Origin: Betaproteobacteria bacterium
GTDB taxonomy: Bacteria; Pseudomonadota; Gammaproteobacteria; Burkholderiales; SG8-39
Length of the DNA stretch: 43,621 nucleotides
Direction of reading: 5' to 3'
Assembly (NCBI GenBank): GCA_007280315.1
Contig: QYQC01000162.1
Span: forward strand, 1-43,621
This document shows, in pieces, positions 8,010-16,365 of this stretch. The position numbers and the translations under genes are program-made. Each line of letters begins with the position of its first letter. Position 1 is the first letter of the stretch. The notes under the pieces are model-generated. The model searched no databases. It was not told the origin of the DNA and saw nothing but the letters and a program-made list of their open reading frames with translations.

Positions 8010-8900
8010 ATGAACCGTTGGCTGAAACGAGGCGTTTTGGCAGTGCTGATCCTGGCGCTTGGGATTGGCGCCCTCATCGCCGCCGGATTGATCCTGGGCG
8101 AGCAGCGCATTGCCCGCCGCATCGACATTGTTGTAGCGCCGGTTCCGCTGCGCGACGATGCCGCTGCGGTCGAGCGCGGCCGCTATTTGTATCAGTCGCG
8201 CGGATGCATAGACTGCCACGGCGCCAACGGTGGCGGCGCGACGCTGGCCGAAGACGACGCCAAGGGACTCAAACTGGCGGGGCCCAACCTCACCGCTGGT
8301 AATCCACGTATGGCCTCCTACCAGCCGGTGGACTGGGTGCGCAGCGTTCGCCACGGCGTGGGCACCGACGGCCGCGCGCTGCGCCTGATGCCGAGCGAGG
8401 ACTACAACCGTTTGACCGATGATGACCTGGCCAGCATCGTGGCCTATGTGCGCCAGCTGGCGGCGCAGCCCGGGCGCGAGCAGGGCGTCATCCGGCTGCC
8501 GCTTCCGGGCCGCGTGATGTACGGTCTGGGCCGCATTCCCGAAGCCGTGACCAAGATCGACCATAGCCTGCCTCCGGCGAAGCCGGTGGCCGAGGGCGTG
8601 AGCATCGAGCACGGCCGCTATGTCGCGCAAATGTGCGCCGGCTGCCACGGCGCGCGCCTGCAGGGCGGAAACATCGCGGGCGCCCCGCCCGACTGGCCAC
8701 CAGCGGCGCGCCTGGCGCCCGGCGAAGGCAGCGCCATGCCGCGCTACAAGGACGCCGATGCTTTCGTGGCGATGATGCGCAGCGGCAAACGCGCGGACGG
8801 CAGCGCCATAGCCGTGATGCCTTTTGCGTCGTTGAAGACCATGAGCGATACCGACCTGCGCGCCCTGCACCTGTACCTGGCGCAGCTCGCTGCGTCGTAA
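8010..8900 (+). CDS. Membrane-anchored diheme cytochrome c
   Basis: A 296-residue protein with an uncleaved-looking N-terminal anchor (LAVLILALGIGALIAAGLIL) and two class I cytochrome c domains on the periplasmic side. Heme motifs are CIDCH (66-70) and CAGCH (209-213); probable distal ligands lie in LRLMPSEDY and VMPFASLKTMSD. The architecture resembles the cytochrome c subunits that pass electrons from alcohol/aldehyde dehydrogenases or feed oxidases, but no dehydrogenase is adjacent. The ATG at 8010 is preferred over a TTG 36 bases upstream because it places the hydrophobic anchor at the N terminus; its Shine-Dalgarno is only GGGG. Confidence 0.85.
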   Translation: MNRWLKRGVLAVLILALGIGALIAAGLILGEQRIARRIDIVVAPVPLRDDAAAVERGRYLYQSRGCIDCHGANGGGATLAEDDAKGLKLAGPNLTAGNPRMASYQPVDWVRSVRHGVGTDGRALRLMPSEDYNRLTDDDLASIVAYVRQLAAQPGREQGVIRLPLPGRVMYGLGRIPEAVTKIDHSLPPAKPVAEGVSIEHGRYVAQMCAGCHGARLQGGNIAGAPPDWPPAARLAPGEGSAMPRYKDADAFVAMMRSGKRADGSAIAVMPFASLKTMSDTDLRALHLYLAQLAAS

Positions 8901-8950
8901 ATGCAGCCAGGGTCGGGACGAAATGACCTTAACCGGACAAGTGGCGTGAG

Positions 8951-9511
8951 ATGAGTGCGGCGAACGAAATGCGTCGACGCTTTGCGCAGGTGATGCTTGC
9001 GATCGGCGCGCTATTGCTGCTGTTCGGCGTCTTCGCCAAATCGGGATGGGGACACTTTGCGCTGTTCATGGGGGGAGGGCTTTTTACGGTCGGGGGAATC
9101 ATGTTCGCGTCAGTATCGGTGATAGACGGGGTTCCGTGGCTGGTGCGCTTGCTTTCGCGTCTTTCAGATCCCAAATGGGACGGCGAAATGCTCCACACCG
9201 ACGGCGACGAATACAAGATCCGCTATGACTTTGGCGAGGACGGAAATCCGAGGTTCGTCGCCAGCGACATCTGCGCCGCCGTGGGTACGTCCGCGCCCGC
9301 CAAGGATGCATTGGAATGGCGTGGTGTTGCCCTGTCGAGAGAGGGCAAGCACGCGTATTTCGGCGAAGCCGATGTTCAGACCTATCTGGAACTCCGGGCC
9401 GTCAGGAATCACGCCGCCAAGCGCTTGCTGGTTCTCATACGGACCGACGTGTTGTTCAAGCTGGAAAAACGACGTGATGACGCGAGGCGCTTCGATCAGG
9501 GGCAGCGCTGA
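8951..9511 (+). CDS. Membrane protein with BRO-N-like domain (hypothetical)
   Basis: 186 residues. Two hydrophobic helices (about 11-30, AQVMLAIGALLLLFGVFA, and 35-56, LFMGGGLFTVGGIMFASVSV) are followed by a soluble part. In residues about 83-170, YDFGEDGNPRFVASDICAAVG, then GVALSREGKHAYFGEADVQTYLE, then HAAKRLLVLIRTDVLFKLEK recalls BRO-N/phage antirepressor domains: a dG.pwFva.DvC..lG opening, a central beta region and a terminal helix. The match is by eye and moderate. BRO-N is normally a soluble DNA-binding module of phage and viral regulators, so a transmembrane version would be unusual. It is convergent with the Crp/Fnr gene. It follows the cytochrome gene by 50 bases. Confidence 0.6.
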   Translation: MSAANEMRRRFAQVMLAIGALLLLFGVFAKSGWGHFALFMGGGLFTVGGIMFASVSVIDGVPWLVRLLSRLSDPKWDGEMLHTDGDEYKIRYDFGEDGNPRFVASDICAAVGTSAPAKDALEWRGVALSREGKHAYFGEADVQTYLELRAVRNHAAKRLLVLIRTDVLFKLEKRRDDARRFDQGQR

Positions 9512-9553
9512 CCATTTACCGGTTTGCTGTGGGCGGATTCTGAGACCGCACGC

Positions 9554-10228
9554 TCATTCGATCGAGGCTATGTTGTCGCGCAGATAGATCGAGTCGCCCC
9601 GAACCTCAATAAAGCCCCCCGCCTCCAGATCCTTCATCACGCGGGTCACCATTTCCCGCGATGCGCCGATCATTCCGGCCATATCCGTCTTGACGATCTT
9701 CTGCGTGATGACATGTCGCCCGTCAATGGTCTTGGACATCTCCAGCAGCAGCGCCGCTACCCGGCCATACACGTCCATCAGCGCCAGTCTGCCGATCTTC
9801 CGGTCTGCCTCGCGCAAGCGCTGGACCGCGCAGCGCAGCATTGTCATCGCCATCTCGAAGTTATCCGAAAGGCATTTCCTGAAATCGTGCTTCGACAGCA
9901 TCAGAAGCTCGCAGGATTCCAGGGCAATGACGCTCGCAGATCTCGTGCTGTCCTCGATTGGCACCATTTCACCGAAGTACTCGCCGGGACCCAACAGGGT
10001 CAGGATTACTTCACGACCCGTCTTGTCGCCAATGATGACCTTGAGTTTGCCGGTGATCACGATGTAAAGAGAATCGGTTGAGTCGCCGACCGTGACGACG
10101 GCTTCTCCACGCGCGAAACTCCTGCGGCCCAACACCGTCGTCAGCGCGTCCAGCTGGTCCTCCGGCAGCATCGCGAAAAGCGGAACATTTCGCAGCAGCA
10201 GCTTGGACACTTTGGTCTTGTTTTCCAT
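9554..10228 (-). CDS. Crp/Fnr family transcriptional regulator
   Basis: A 224-residue one-component regulator. The N-terminal cyclic-nucleotide-binding fold spans about residues 12-130 (LFAMLPEDQLDALTTVLGRRSF...LYIVITGKLKVIIGDKTGREVILTLLGPGEYFGEMVPIED). The C-terminal winged helix covers about 150-220, with the recognition region TDMAGMIGASREMVTRVMKDLE. It lacks the N-terminal cysteine cluster of FNR, so it is not an oxygen-sensing Fnr of the classical type. GGE..GE in the phosphate-binding cassette (PGEYFGEMVPIEDSTRSASV) is Crp-like, but whether it binds cAMP cannot be told. The start has GGGAGCAGG upstream. Divergent from the substrate-binding protein gene. Confidence 0.92.
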   Translation of the reverse strand: MENKTKVSKLLLRNVPLFAMLPEDQLDALTTVLGRRSFARGEAVVTVGDSTDSLYIVITGKLKVIIGDKTGREVILTLLGPGEYFGEMVPIEDSTRSASVIALESCELLMLSKHDFRKCLSDNFEMAMTMLRCAVQRLREADRKIGRLALMDVYGRVAALLLEMSKTIDGRHVITQKIVKTDMAGMIGASREMVTRVMKDLEAGGFIEVRGDSIYLRDNIASIE

Positions 10229-10734
10229 CGACCTGCTCCCTATTAGTTACCCTTGCACCAGCAATTCCCGTGGCGCGCGCAGCGCCAGCGGCGGCACGAT
10301 TCGCGTTGCATACGACTTATGCGGTCCGCGTCTCTGGGTCTGCGCGGGAACTGCCGCGCGTCGATTCGATGACATCCCTGGATCTCCCACCCGGGCTGGG
10401 TAACCACGAAGATACGCTCGCGGTTTGCCGAGGTCTGTACGACAGCGAACAGAGACCGATATCGAAGAATCAGGTGCAACGACGGGCTGCGCGTCAACCG
10501 ATTGCACAGAAATCTGCAGAGAGGCCACACCACCTGTTATGCGTTGCGTTTTTGGGGCCAGGCGATGTTGATACTATTGCAGGCACATCCCTGAAGCCAC
10601 TGAACATGAGTTGCTTCCCGCTACTTCCTGAAAGCTGTCTTTCAAGGGTAGACTGACCGCCAGCTGGCATCGACGCGGCGATCCGCCCGTCGATTCCGGT
10701 GTTTTCCGCTAATTTTGAATAGAGGCAAAACCGC
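10229..10734. other. 506-bp divergent intergenic region
   Basis: Lies between the Crp/Fnr regulator (minus) and the substrate-binding protein (plus). Open frames exist on both strands but none has a protein-like composition, recognisable motif or credible ribosome-binding site. Searches by eye for CRP (TGTGA-N6-TCACA) and FNR (TTGAT-N4-ATCAA) boxes gave only half-matches, such as TTGATACTATTGCA near 10569. A short hairpin TGAAAG-CTGT-CTTTCA lies near 10630. No tRNA or other structured RNA was recognised. Confidence 0.5.
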
Positions 10735-11733
10735 GTGTCTACTCGCCGGGAAGTTATTTTTGCCCTCGGAACGCTTGCCCTCTGCGCATCTGCTCCGACG
10801 CTCGCGCAACAGGACAAGCAGCAGGACAAGCGCGTGCGCCGCATTGCCTGGTTGTCCGGGCCGGCCGGCCGTAACAACCCCGAATGGTCAGCCGCGTTTC
10901 GCACGGGAATGGCTGAACTGAAGTGGGTCGAAGGACGCGACTATGTCATCGATATCCGCTATGCCGCCGACTCGGAGCGGGGCCTGGCAGACGTTGCAGA
11001 CGAGCTGGTTGCGTCCCGGCCCGATTTGCTGTTCGTGGTCGGGGACGGCTCGGCGCGCATGCTCATGCAAAGGACGCCCAGCATACCGATCGTGTTTGCG
11101 CTTTCCGTTGACCCGGTAGGCAACGGGCTGGTTGCAAGTCTGCAGCGGCCCGGCGGCAATGCAACGGGCATGACCAACCTGTTGCGCGAACTCGGCCCGA
11201 AGCGGCTGCAACTGCTCAAGGAAGCGTTTCCGCGCGCGGTGCATGTGGGCGTGCTGTATGTGCCAAAAGACGCCGTAAGTACCGGCCAGGCGAAGGATGT
11301 CGAGGCCGCGGCCAAACCATTGGGCATGCGCGTTACCCTGCTCGGGTTGCAGCAGGCCGCCGACATCGGGCCGGCCTTCGATCGCGGCGCGGCACTCGGT
11401 GTCCAGGCGTATCTGCCAGTCTCGAGTGGATTGCTCATCGCCCAGCGCCAGGCGCTCGTCGATAACGTATACCGCTCCAAGGCGCCGGCTATCTATGTAG
11501 CGGCGCCGATGGCCGACGCGGGCGGATTGATGTCGTACGGGCCCAACATCCCTGACAATTTCCGCCGTGCCGCGGGCTTCGTCGACAAGATCTTGAAAGG
11601 CGCCAAGCCCGGCGACCTGCCGACTCAGCAGCCGCTGGAGTTCGAGATGGTGATCAACATGAAAACCGCGAAGGCGATGGGATTCACCATTCCGCGGTCA
11701 GTGCTGGTGCGCGCCGACCGGGTGATTGAATAG
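10735..11733 (+). CDS. ABC transporter substrate-binding protein (PF04392/TrpX-like type)
   Basis: A 332-residue periplasmic protein. The signal peptide (MSTRREVIFALGTLALCASAPTLAQ) has a Tat-like RR start but also fits Sec. The mature region has the family's two-lobed type I fold: RRIAWLSGPAGRNNPEWSAAFRTGMAELKWVEGRDYVIDIRYA, then ADELVASRPDLLFVVGDGSA, TPSIPIVFALSVDPVGNGLVASLQRPGGNATGMTNL and the C-terminal EMVINMKTAKAMGFTIPRSVLVRADRVIE. The start is GTG with AGAGG upstream. Betaproteobacteria carry many such orphan binding proteins; here, too, no permease or ATPase gene is adjacent. The ligand cannot be predicted. Confidence 0.88.
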   Translation: MSTRREVIFALGTLALCASAPTLAQQDKQQDKRVRRIAWLSGPAGRNNPEWSAAFRTGMAELKWVEGRDYVIDIRYAADSERGLADVADELVASRPDLLFVVGDGSARMLMQRTPSIPIVFALSVDPVGNGLVASLQRPGGNATGMTNLLRELGPKRLQLLKEAFPRAVHVGVLYVPKDAVSTGQAKDVEAAAKPLGMRVTLLGLQQAADIGPAFDRGAALGVQAYLPVSSGLLIAQRQALVDNVYRSKAPAIYVAAPMADAGGLMSYGPNIPDNFRRAAGFVDKILKGAKPGDLPTQQPLEFEMVINMKTAKAMGFTIPRSVLVRADRVIE

Positions 11734-11739
11734 CCCGTC

Positions 11740-11765
11740 CTGGCCGGCCAGCGGCAGATTTTTAC
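11740..11765. terminator. Weak bidirectional terminator candidate
   Basis: A 12-bp perfect palindrome CTGGCCGGCCAG follows the substrate-binding protein stop by a few bases and is followed after 8 bases by a run of T (ATTTTTA). The usable stem is short (CTGG/CCAG around CCGG), so efficiency is doubtful. It sits between convergent genes. Confidence 0.3.
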
Positions 11766-11829
11766 CTTACCGAAAAGTCCCGGCTGTTTGCAGCGGAGAC
11801 TAATTCAAACGCGTTTCAGGACCTTTGGC

Positions 11830-12198
11830 TTAGAAACTCAGGCTGGCAGCTCCCGCTTTGAATTTTTCATGAATGACACTGGCGCCGGCAATGGTTACGC
11901 CGTCAATGAAGTCCTCCTGGGTATAACCACGCGCCTTCACGCAGGGCGGGCAGGCGACCACCATCCCGCCGCGTTTGATGAAATCTTCAATCATTGTCTT
12001 CAACGGATCGAGCGGTTGTACATGTGTCATGTCTATGCTCCGCCGCCGCACCAGATCCACTGCCGAACTGGTCAAGAAGGCACAAACCTTTAGACCAGCC
12101 GTTATTCCGCCGCACGCGATGGTGAAAGCTACTGATGAAAGTTCGTGGTCGGCACCCACAGTCATCAGGACCACGAGTTCTCTGCTTGCTTCTGACAT
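11830..12198 (-). CDS. DsrE/DsrF-like family protein
   Basis: 122 residues from the ATG at 12198, chosen because GGGAG lies 8 bases upstream and MSEASRELVVLMTVGADHE matches the family's first beta strand; a longer upstream start is unnecessary. The DsrE fold is shown by the alternating pattern LVVLMTVG, AFTIACGGITAGLKVCAFLTSSAVDLV, MTHVQPLDPLKTMIEDFIKRGGMVVACPPCVKARGY and DGVTIAGASVIHEKF. The CPPC pair (about residue 83) is where sulphur-relay members carry their active cysteines. Neither dsr nor tus neighbours are present. Likely cytoplasmic, in sulphur handling or thiol chemistry; the exact role is unknown. Confidence 0.82.
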   Translation of the reverse strand: MSEASRELVVLMTVGADHELSSVAFTIACGGITAGLKVCAFLTSSAVDLVRRRSIDMTHVQPLDPLKTMIEDFIKRGGMVVACPPCVKARGYTQEDFIDGVTIAGASVIHEKFKAGAASLSF

Positions 12199-12646
12199 TC
12201 TTACTCTCCCTATAGTTGATTTTAGAGTTGGGCCCATTCTGCCCGGTACAGGCCGCTCGCGCGGACACTGGAGCCGTCTAAATGATACCGCCTATCGCTT
12301 GTCATTAAATTGTCAATATGGGTATTCCAATGGCCGAAACCGAGGAAATTCGCAACGGTCCGGTGATGGCCCGGTTGTTACCTCTTACATCCGCCGCCTG
12401 CTGAAATTCCGGCCAACGTCAGTTTTCCCAAAACGCGAATCGTCACTTACGACCTTTATGTACACCTCTCCATAATGGCCGAGAGTGACGCCTGCCAAGA
12501 TTTCCCGATAGCTGTCGTTCGAATAATCGGATCAGAGGGACTGTATCGCGCGATTCTTTGTAGAACCGCGTCCTTCCTGGCTTTGCGGGCGACGGCAGCG
12601 TGCGGAATCGACGCAACGCTCAATCACGAAAGCGACAGCGAAAAGC
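12199..12646. other. 448-bp intergenic region, nothing convincing
   Basis: Separates the DsrE-like gene from fau; both are on the minus strand. Short open frames (for example 80 codons on the plus strand from 12475) have arginine-rich, shadow-like composition and no ribosome-binding site. No repeat, tRNA or strong hairpin was recognised. The promoter for the DsrE-like gene should lie in its left part. Confidence 0.5.
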
Positions 12647-13360
12647 CTAGCCGCCGGCCGGATCTTCCCCGAAATATCCCGGCGCGATGTCGGCCGCGTA
12701 GCATACGGGCGAACTGAGTTCGACACGCTGCGCCTGTGGTACGCCGAGAAACTCGAGCCTGTCCTCATCGCGGCGATAGACGCCGCGTTCGGTGACGACG
12801 TAATCCATGGGAAGGTCCCAGGGCTGGGGGTGAATGGTGTCGATCGCGGCGAGTTCGAAACTCACGCCGATCACCAGCGGCTTCGACGCGCGCAGGTGCT
12901 CCAGCGTGCGGTCGAAAAAACCGCCACCGTATCCGAGGCGATAGCCCGCCCGATCGAAACCGTTCATCGGCAGCAGGACCGTATTCGGTATCAGCTCGGC
13001 CCCTGCTTTCGGATAGGGGATGTCGAGCTTGCCCAGTGCCATTTCCACGCCCGGATGCCACTCGCGGAAAACGAGCGGCGCCTTCGGTGCGATCACCACC
13101 GGCAGCACCGCAGTCGCGCCATCCAGGCGCAAACGGTGCAGCAGGTGGCGCGCGTCGTATTCGTTGCGGATCGGCCAGCAGAATGCAACCACCCCTTTCG
13201 CCAGGCCGGGGAACCCGAATTGCAGATGCCGGTCGATCGCTATACGCCAGAGCTGCAGCTGGTCCGCGCTCACCGCCTGCCGGCGCGCGAGCAACCCGCC
13301 GCGCAGGGCTTTTCGCCAGACCATCAATTCAGCGTGCTGCATATATTTGGCGCGCGTCAT
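12647..13360 (-). CDS. fau: 5-formyltetrahydrofolate cyclo-ligase
   Basis: Converts 5-formyl-THF to 5,10-methenyl-THF using ATP, recycling folate (also called ygfA). 237 residues. The family motifs are present: RKALRGGLLARRQAVSADQL near the N terminus, VVAFCWPIRNEYDARHLL, VLPVVIAPKAPLVFREW, the ATP/Mg loop NGFDRAGYRLGYGGGFFDRTL (about 140-160) and IGVSFELAAIDTIHPQPWDLPMDYVVTERGVYR. The start could be the ATG at 13360 or a later one (MVWRKALR). It is divergent from slt with only 36 bases between. Some 35 C-terminal residues beyond the canonical end are not recognisable. Confidence 0.93.
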   Translation of the reverse strand: MTRAKYMQHAELMVWRKALRGGLLARRQAVSADQLQLWRIAIDRHLQFGFPGLAKGVVAFCWPIRNEYDARHLLHRLRLDGATAVLPVVIAPKAPLVFREWHPGVEMALGKLDIPYPKAGAELIPNTVLLPMNGFDRAGYRLGYGGGFFDRTLEHLRASKPLVIGVSFELAAIDTIHPQPWDLPMDYVVTERGVYRRDEDRLEFLGVPQAQRVELSSPVCYAADIAPGYFGEDPAGG

Positions 13361-13396
13361 CCATCTGTCTCATAGAGCGTTTATACTAGATTCATC

Positions 13397-15400
13397 ATGG
13401 GTTTAGCAGCAAAACTTACTATAGCACCGATGCTGCACGCGCTGATTGCCGCGTTGCTTCTGGCACCGCCCGCGCTGCAGGCAAAACCGTCCCCGCCACT
13501 AACGCAGGACGAAATCTTTCTCGCCGCGCGCGCCGCGGTGCGTGCTGACGATTACGACAAGCTCGGCAAGTACGAGGCGCAGCTCGAAGGCTATCTGCTT
13601 CAACCCTATGTTCAGGCCTGGCGGCTGCTGCCGCGCCTGGAGGACCTTCCGGCCGAGCGTGTGCGCGCGTTTCTCGAACGCGAGGACGGTACCGTGTTGG
13701 CGCAGCAAGTGCGCAGGGAATGGCTGAAAGCGCTGGGCAAGAAGCGCCAATGGGACCTGTTCCGCGCCGAGTATCCTTTGTTCGTGGGCGAGGACAACGA
13801 CGTTGCCTGCTATGCGCTGCAGGCGCGCTGGGAGCAGCAGGATGCATCGGCCCTGGCCGAAGTCCGCGCAAAATGGGTTGCGCCGCGCGATTTGCCCGCG
13901 GGCTGCGTGCCGCTGGCCGAGGCGATGATCGCCAGCGGGCAATATACCAACCGCCAGGTGTGGGAGCGCATACGCCTGCTGCTCGAAGCCGGCGCGGTGA
14001 GCTCGGCCTGGCGCAGCGCCGAGTATCTGCCGCCGAGCGAAGCGTTGAATCGAGCGCAGCTGTTTGCGGTCGCTGCGGGACCGCAGCGGTTTCTGGATGA
14101 CAAGAAAAAGAACTGGTCGAAGCGTGCGGTGCGCGAGCTCACCATGTTTGCCCTGCATCGCCTGGCGCGCACCGACCCCGTCGCGGCTGCAGGCTATTGG
14201 GACAAAAAACTGCGCGCCGGATTTTCCGAGGAAGAGCAGGGCTATGTCTGGGGCCAGCTGGCGCTGCGCGCGGCGCGGCGCAATCTGCCCGAAGCGTTGG
14301 AGTGGTACAGGCACGCGGCGGAGGCGGGCGCGCAGCTGTCCGAGGAACAAATCGCCTGGCGTCTGCGCGCCGCGCTGCGCCAGGGCGACTGGGGCCAGGT
14401 GCTGGTCTCGGCGCATTTGATGTCGCCGCCGCAATCCAACGAGCCGGCCTGGATCTACTGGCAGGGACGCGCTGCGCAGGCGCTCGGCAATGATACCGAG
14501 GCGCGCACCCAGTTCGCTCGCATCGCCGGCGAGCACCATTTCTACGCCCGGCTCGCCGCCGAGGAACTGGGTCTCGCCTTCGATATTCCTCCCAAGGGGT
14601 TTACGCCGACGGCGGAGGACGTGGCCGCGATCGGACGCCAGTCCGGCTTCCAGCGCGCGCTCGCGCTGTACCAGCTGGGGCAGCGCCTGGATTCGGCGCG
14701 CGAATGGATCTGGACCATACGCGGCATGGACGACAAACAGCTCCTGGCCGCGGCCGAGTTTGCGCGCCAGAACCAAATGTTCGACCGCGCGATCAATACC
14801 GCAGACCGAACGCAGGCGCTGCACGATTTCAGCGTGCGCTATCTCGCGCCCTACCGCAACGCACTGGGAGAAAGTGCGCGCGCGCAGCAGCTGGAGGAAG
14901 CCTGGGTACTGGGGCTGGTGCGCCAGGAGAGCCGTTTCATTTCGGAGATCAAGTCCTCGGCCGGAGCCGCCGGGCTGATGCAGCTTATGCCGGCCACGGC
15001 GAAGTGGGTCGCCGGGCGCATGGGGATGCGCGATTATTCCTGGAGACGGGTGACCGATGCGGGCGTCAACGCGGCGCTGGGCACCTGGTACCTGCGCCAC
15101 GTGTTGGACGACCTGGACGGCAGTCCGGTGCTCGCGGCGGCGGCTTATAATGCAGGGCCCGGGCGCGCGCGCAGGTGGCGCGATACGCACCCGCTGGAGG
15201 GTGCGATTTACGCCGAAACCATACCGTTCAACGAAACGCGCGACTACGTCAAGAAAGTGATGAACAACACCATGTATTATGCCGCCATGCTGGGCGGCCA
15301 CGTGCGTCCGCTGAAAGCGCGCCTGGGCATCATCGCGCCACGCGGCGGCAACGACCGCATCATCGCCGAGCGCGAAGCCGAGCAGGAAGAACCGCAGTGA
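13397..15400 (+). CDS. slt: Soluble lytic murein transglycosylase
   Basis: Cleaves the MurNAc-GlcNAc bond of peptidoglycan in the periplasm, forming 1,6-anhydro ends. 667 residues, near E. coli Slt70 (645). A signal sequence (HALIAALLLAPPALQA) leads into a long all-helical U/L superhelix domain, then the lysozyme-like catalytic domain at about 495-640. The catalytic acid is E511 in VRQESRF, with GAAGLMQLMPATAKWVA, AALGTWYL, AAYNAGPGRARRW and ETRDYVKKVMNNTMYYAAML. The ATG at 13397 could be replaced by one at 13430; neither has a good Shine-Dalgarno. It heads a chain in which the next two genes overlap by four bases. Confidence 0.94.
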   Translation: MGLAAKLTIAPMLHALIAALLLAPPALQAKPSPPLTQDEIFLAARAAVRADDYDKLGKYEAQLEGYLLQPYVQAWRLLPRLEDLPAERVRAFLEREDGTVLAQQVRREWLKALGKKRQWDLFRAEYPLFVGEDNDVACYALQARWEQQDASALAEVRAKWVAPRDLPAGCVPLAEAMIASGQYTNRQVWERIRLLLEAGAVSSAWRSAEYLPPSEALNRAQLFAVAAGPQRFLDDKKKNWSKRAVRELTMFALHRLARTDPVAAAGYWDKKLRAGFSEEEQGYVWGQLALRAARRNLPEALEWYRHAAEAGAQLSEEQIAWRLRAALRQGDWGQVLVSAHLMSPPQSNEPAWIYWQGRAAQALGNDTEARTQFARIAGEHHFYARLAAEELGLAFDIPPKGFTPTAEDVAAIGRQSGFQRALALYQLGQRLDSAREWIWTIRGMDDKQLLAAAEFARQNQMFDRAINTADRTQALHDFSVRYLAPYRNALGESARAQQLEEAWVLGLVRQESRFISEIKSSAGAAGLMQLMPATAKWVAGRMGMRDYSWRRVTDAGVNAALGTWYLRHVLDDLDGSPVLAAAAYNAGPGRARRWRDTHPLEGAIYAETIPFNETRDYVKKVMNNTMYYAAMLGGHVRPLKARLGIIAPRGGNDRIIAEREAEQEEPQ

Positions 15401-16365
15401 ACATCGAACGCATCGCCGTCCTGGGCGGCAGCGGCTTCATCGGCCGCCATGTGGTGCGCATGCTGGCGGAGCAGGGCAAGCAGGCCGTCGTGCCCACGCG
15501 CCGGCGCGAACGCGCCAAGCACCTGTTCATGTTGCCCACCGTAGAGGTAGTGCAGGTCGACGCCCGCGATCCGGCGCAGCTCGGCGCCGTACTGCGCGGC
15601 TGCGACGCGGTGATCAATCTGGTGGGCGTGCTGCAAAGCCAGCCGGGCGAACCCTACGGCGTCGATTTTCGCCGCGCGCATGCCGAGTTGGCGCGCGATC
15701 TGGTTTCGGCCTGCGAACGCCTGAACATTCCGCGCCTGGTGCACATGAGCGCATTGAACGCATCGAGCAAAGGGCCCAGCGCCTACCTGCGTTCCAAAGG
15801 CGACGGCGAGAACTGGTTGTTCGCCGAAGGCAGGCGCCTGGCGATCACCGTGTTCCGGCCGTCGGTGGTGTTCGGCCCGGAGGACCGCTTTCTCAATCTG
15901 TTCGCGCAGCTGCAGCGCTTCCTGCCTGCGGTGTTCCTCGCCTGCCCCGAGGCGAAATTCCAGCCGGTCTATGTCGAGGACGTGGCGCAGGCGATCGTGC
16001 AGGCGCTCACCGATCGCGGCAGTTTCGGCAACACCTACGACCTGTGCGGACCGAGGGTCTACACGCTGCGCGAACTGGTCAAGTTCGCCGGCCGCGCCAG
16101 CGGCCATGCACGACCGGTAATCGGCCTCAACGCGAAGTACTCGATGCTGCAGGCGTGGATCATGGAATGGCTTCCGGGTAGGCTCATGAGCCGGGACAAC
16201 GTGCTGTCGATGTCGCAGGACAGCACCAGCACCCGGCCTTTTCCCTTCGGTATCCGCGCGGCAGCGCTGGAAGCGGCGGCGCCGCTTTACCTGCAGGACA
16301 AGTCGGTGCGCGCGCGCTTCAGCCTGTTGCGCGGCCACGCCGGCAGAAAGACGCGCGCAGCATGA
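15397..16365 (+). CDS. NAD-dependent epimerase/dehydratase, complex I NDUFA9-like
   Basis: 322 residues with an atypical short-chain dehydrogenase fold. The nucleotide-binding motif GGSGFIGRHVVRML is at residues 9-22, and the family pattern NLVGVLQ, RLVHMSALNAS, SAYLRSKGDGE (in place of the catalytic YxxxK) and FRPSVVFGPEDRF follows. These are typical of the NDUFA9-like group, which binds NAD(P)H but often lacks dehydrogenase activity. The start is GTG at 15397, overlapping the slt stop as GTGA, which argues for translational coupling. The gene ends overlapping the next (ATGA). Its physiological role in bacteria is not settled. Confidence 0.88.
   Translation: MNIERIAVLGGSGFIGRHVVRMLAEQGKQAVVPTRRRERAKHLFMLPTVEVVQVDARDPAQLGAVLRGCDAVINLVGVLQSQPGEPYGVDFRRAHAELARDLVSACERLNIPRLVHMSALNASSKGPSAYLRSKGDGENWLFAEGRRLAITVFRPSVVFGPEDRFLNLFAQLQRFLPAVFLACPEAKFQPVYVEDVAQAIVQALTDRGSFGNTYDLCGPRVYTLRELVKFAGRASGHARPVIGLNAKYSMLQAWIMEWLPGRLMSRDNVLSMSQDSTSTRPFPFGIRAAALEAAAPLYLQDKSVRARFSLLRGHAGRKTRAA

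Noticed and set aside
6330..8870. 846-codon minus-strand frame
   Set aside because: Antisense to ilvA and the cytochrome gene, both of which have strong motifs; the composition is typical of an antisense shadow.
10560..10585. FNR box near TTGATACTATTGCA
   Set aside because: Only the left half-site matches; the right half is not ATCAA.
10270..10656. 128-codon plus-strand frame in the divergent gap
   Set aside because: No ribosome-binding site and no recognisable fold; arginine- and alanine-rich at the start and unlike neighbouring genes.
12475..12717. 80-codon plus-strand frame between the DsrE-like gene and fau
   Set aside because: Overlaps the end of fau and has no motif or ribosome-binding site.
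13499..15301. 600-codon minus-strand frame opposite slt
   Set aside because: slt has its signal peptide and catalytic motifs; the antisense frame has none.
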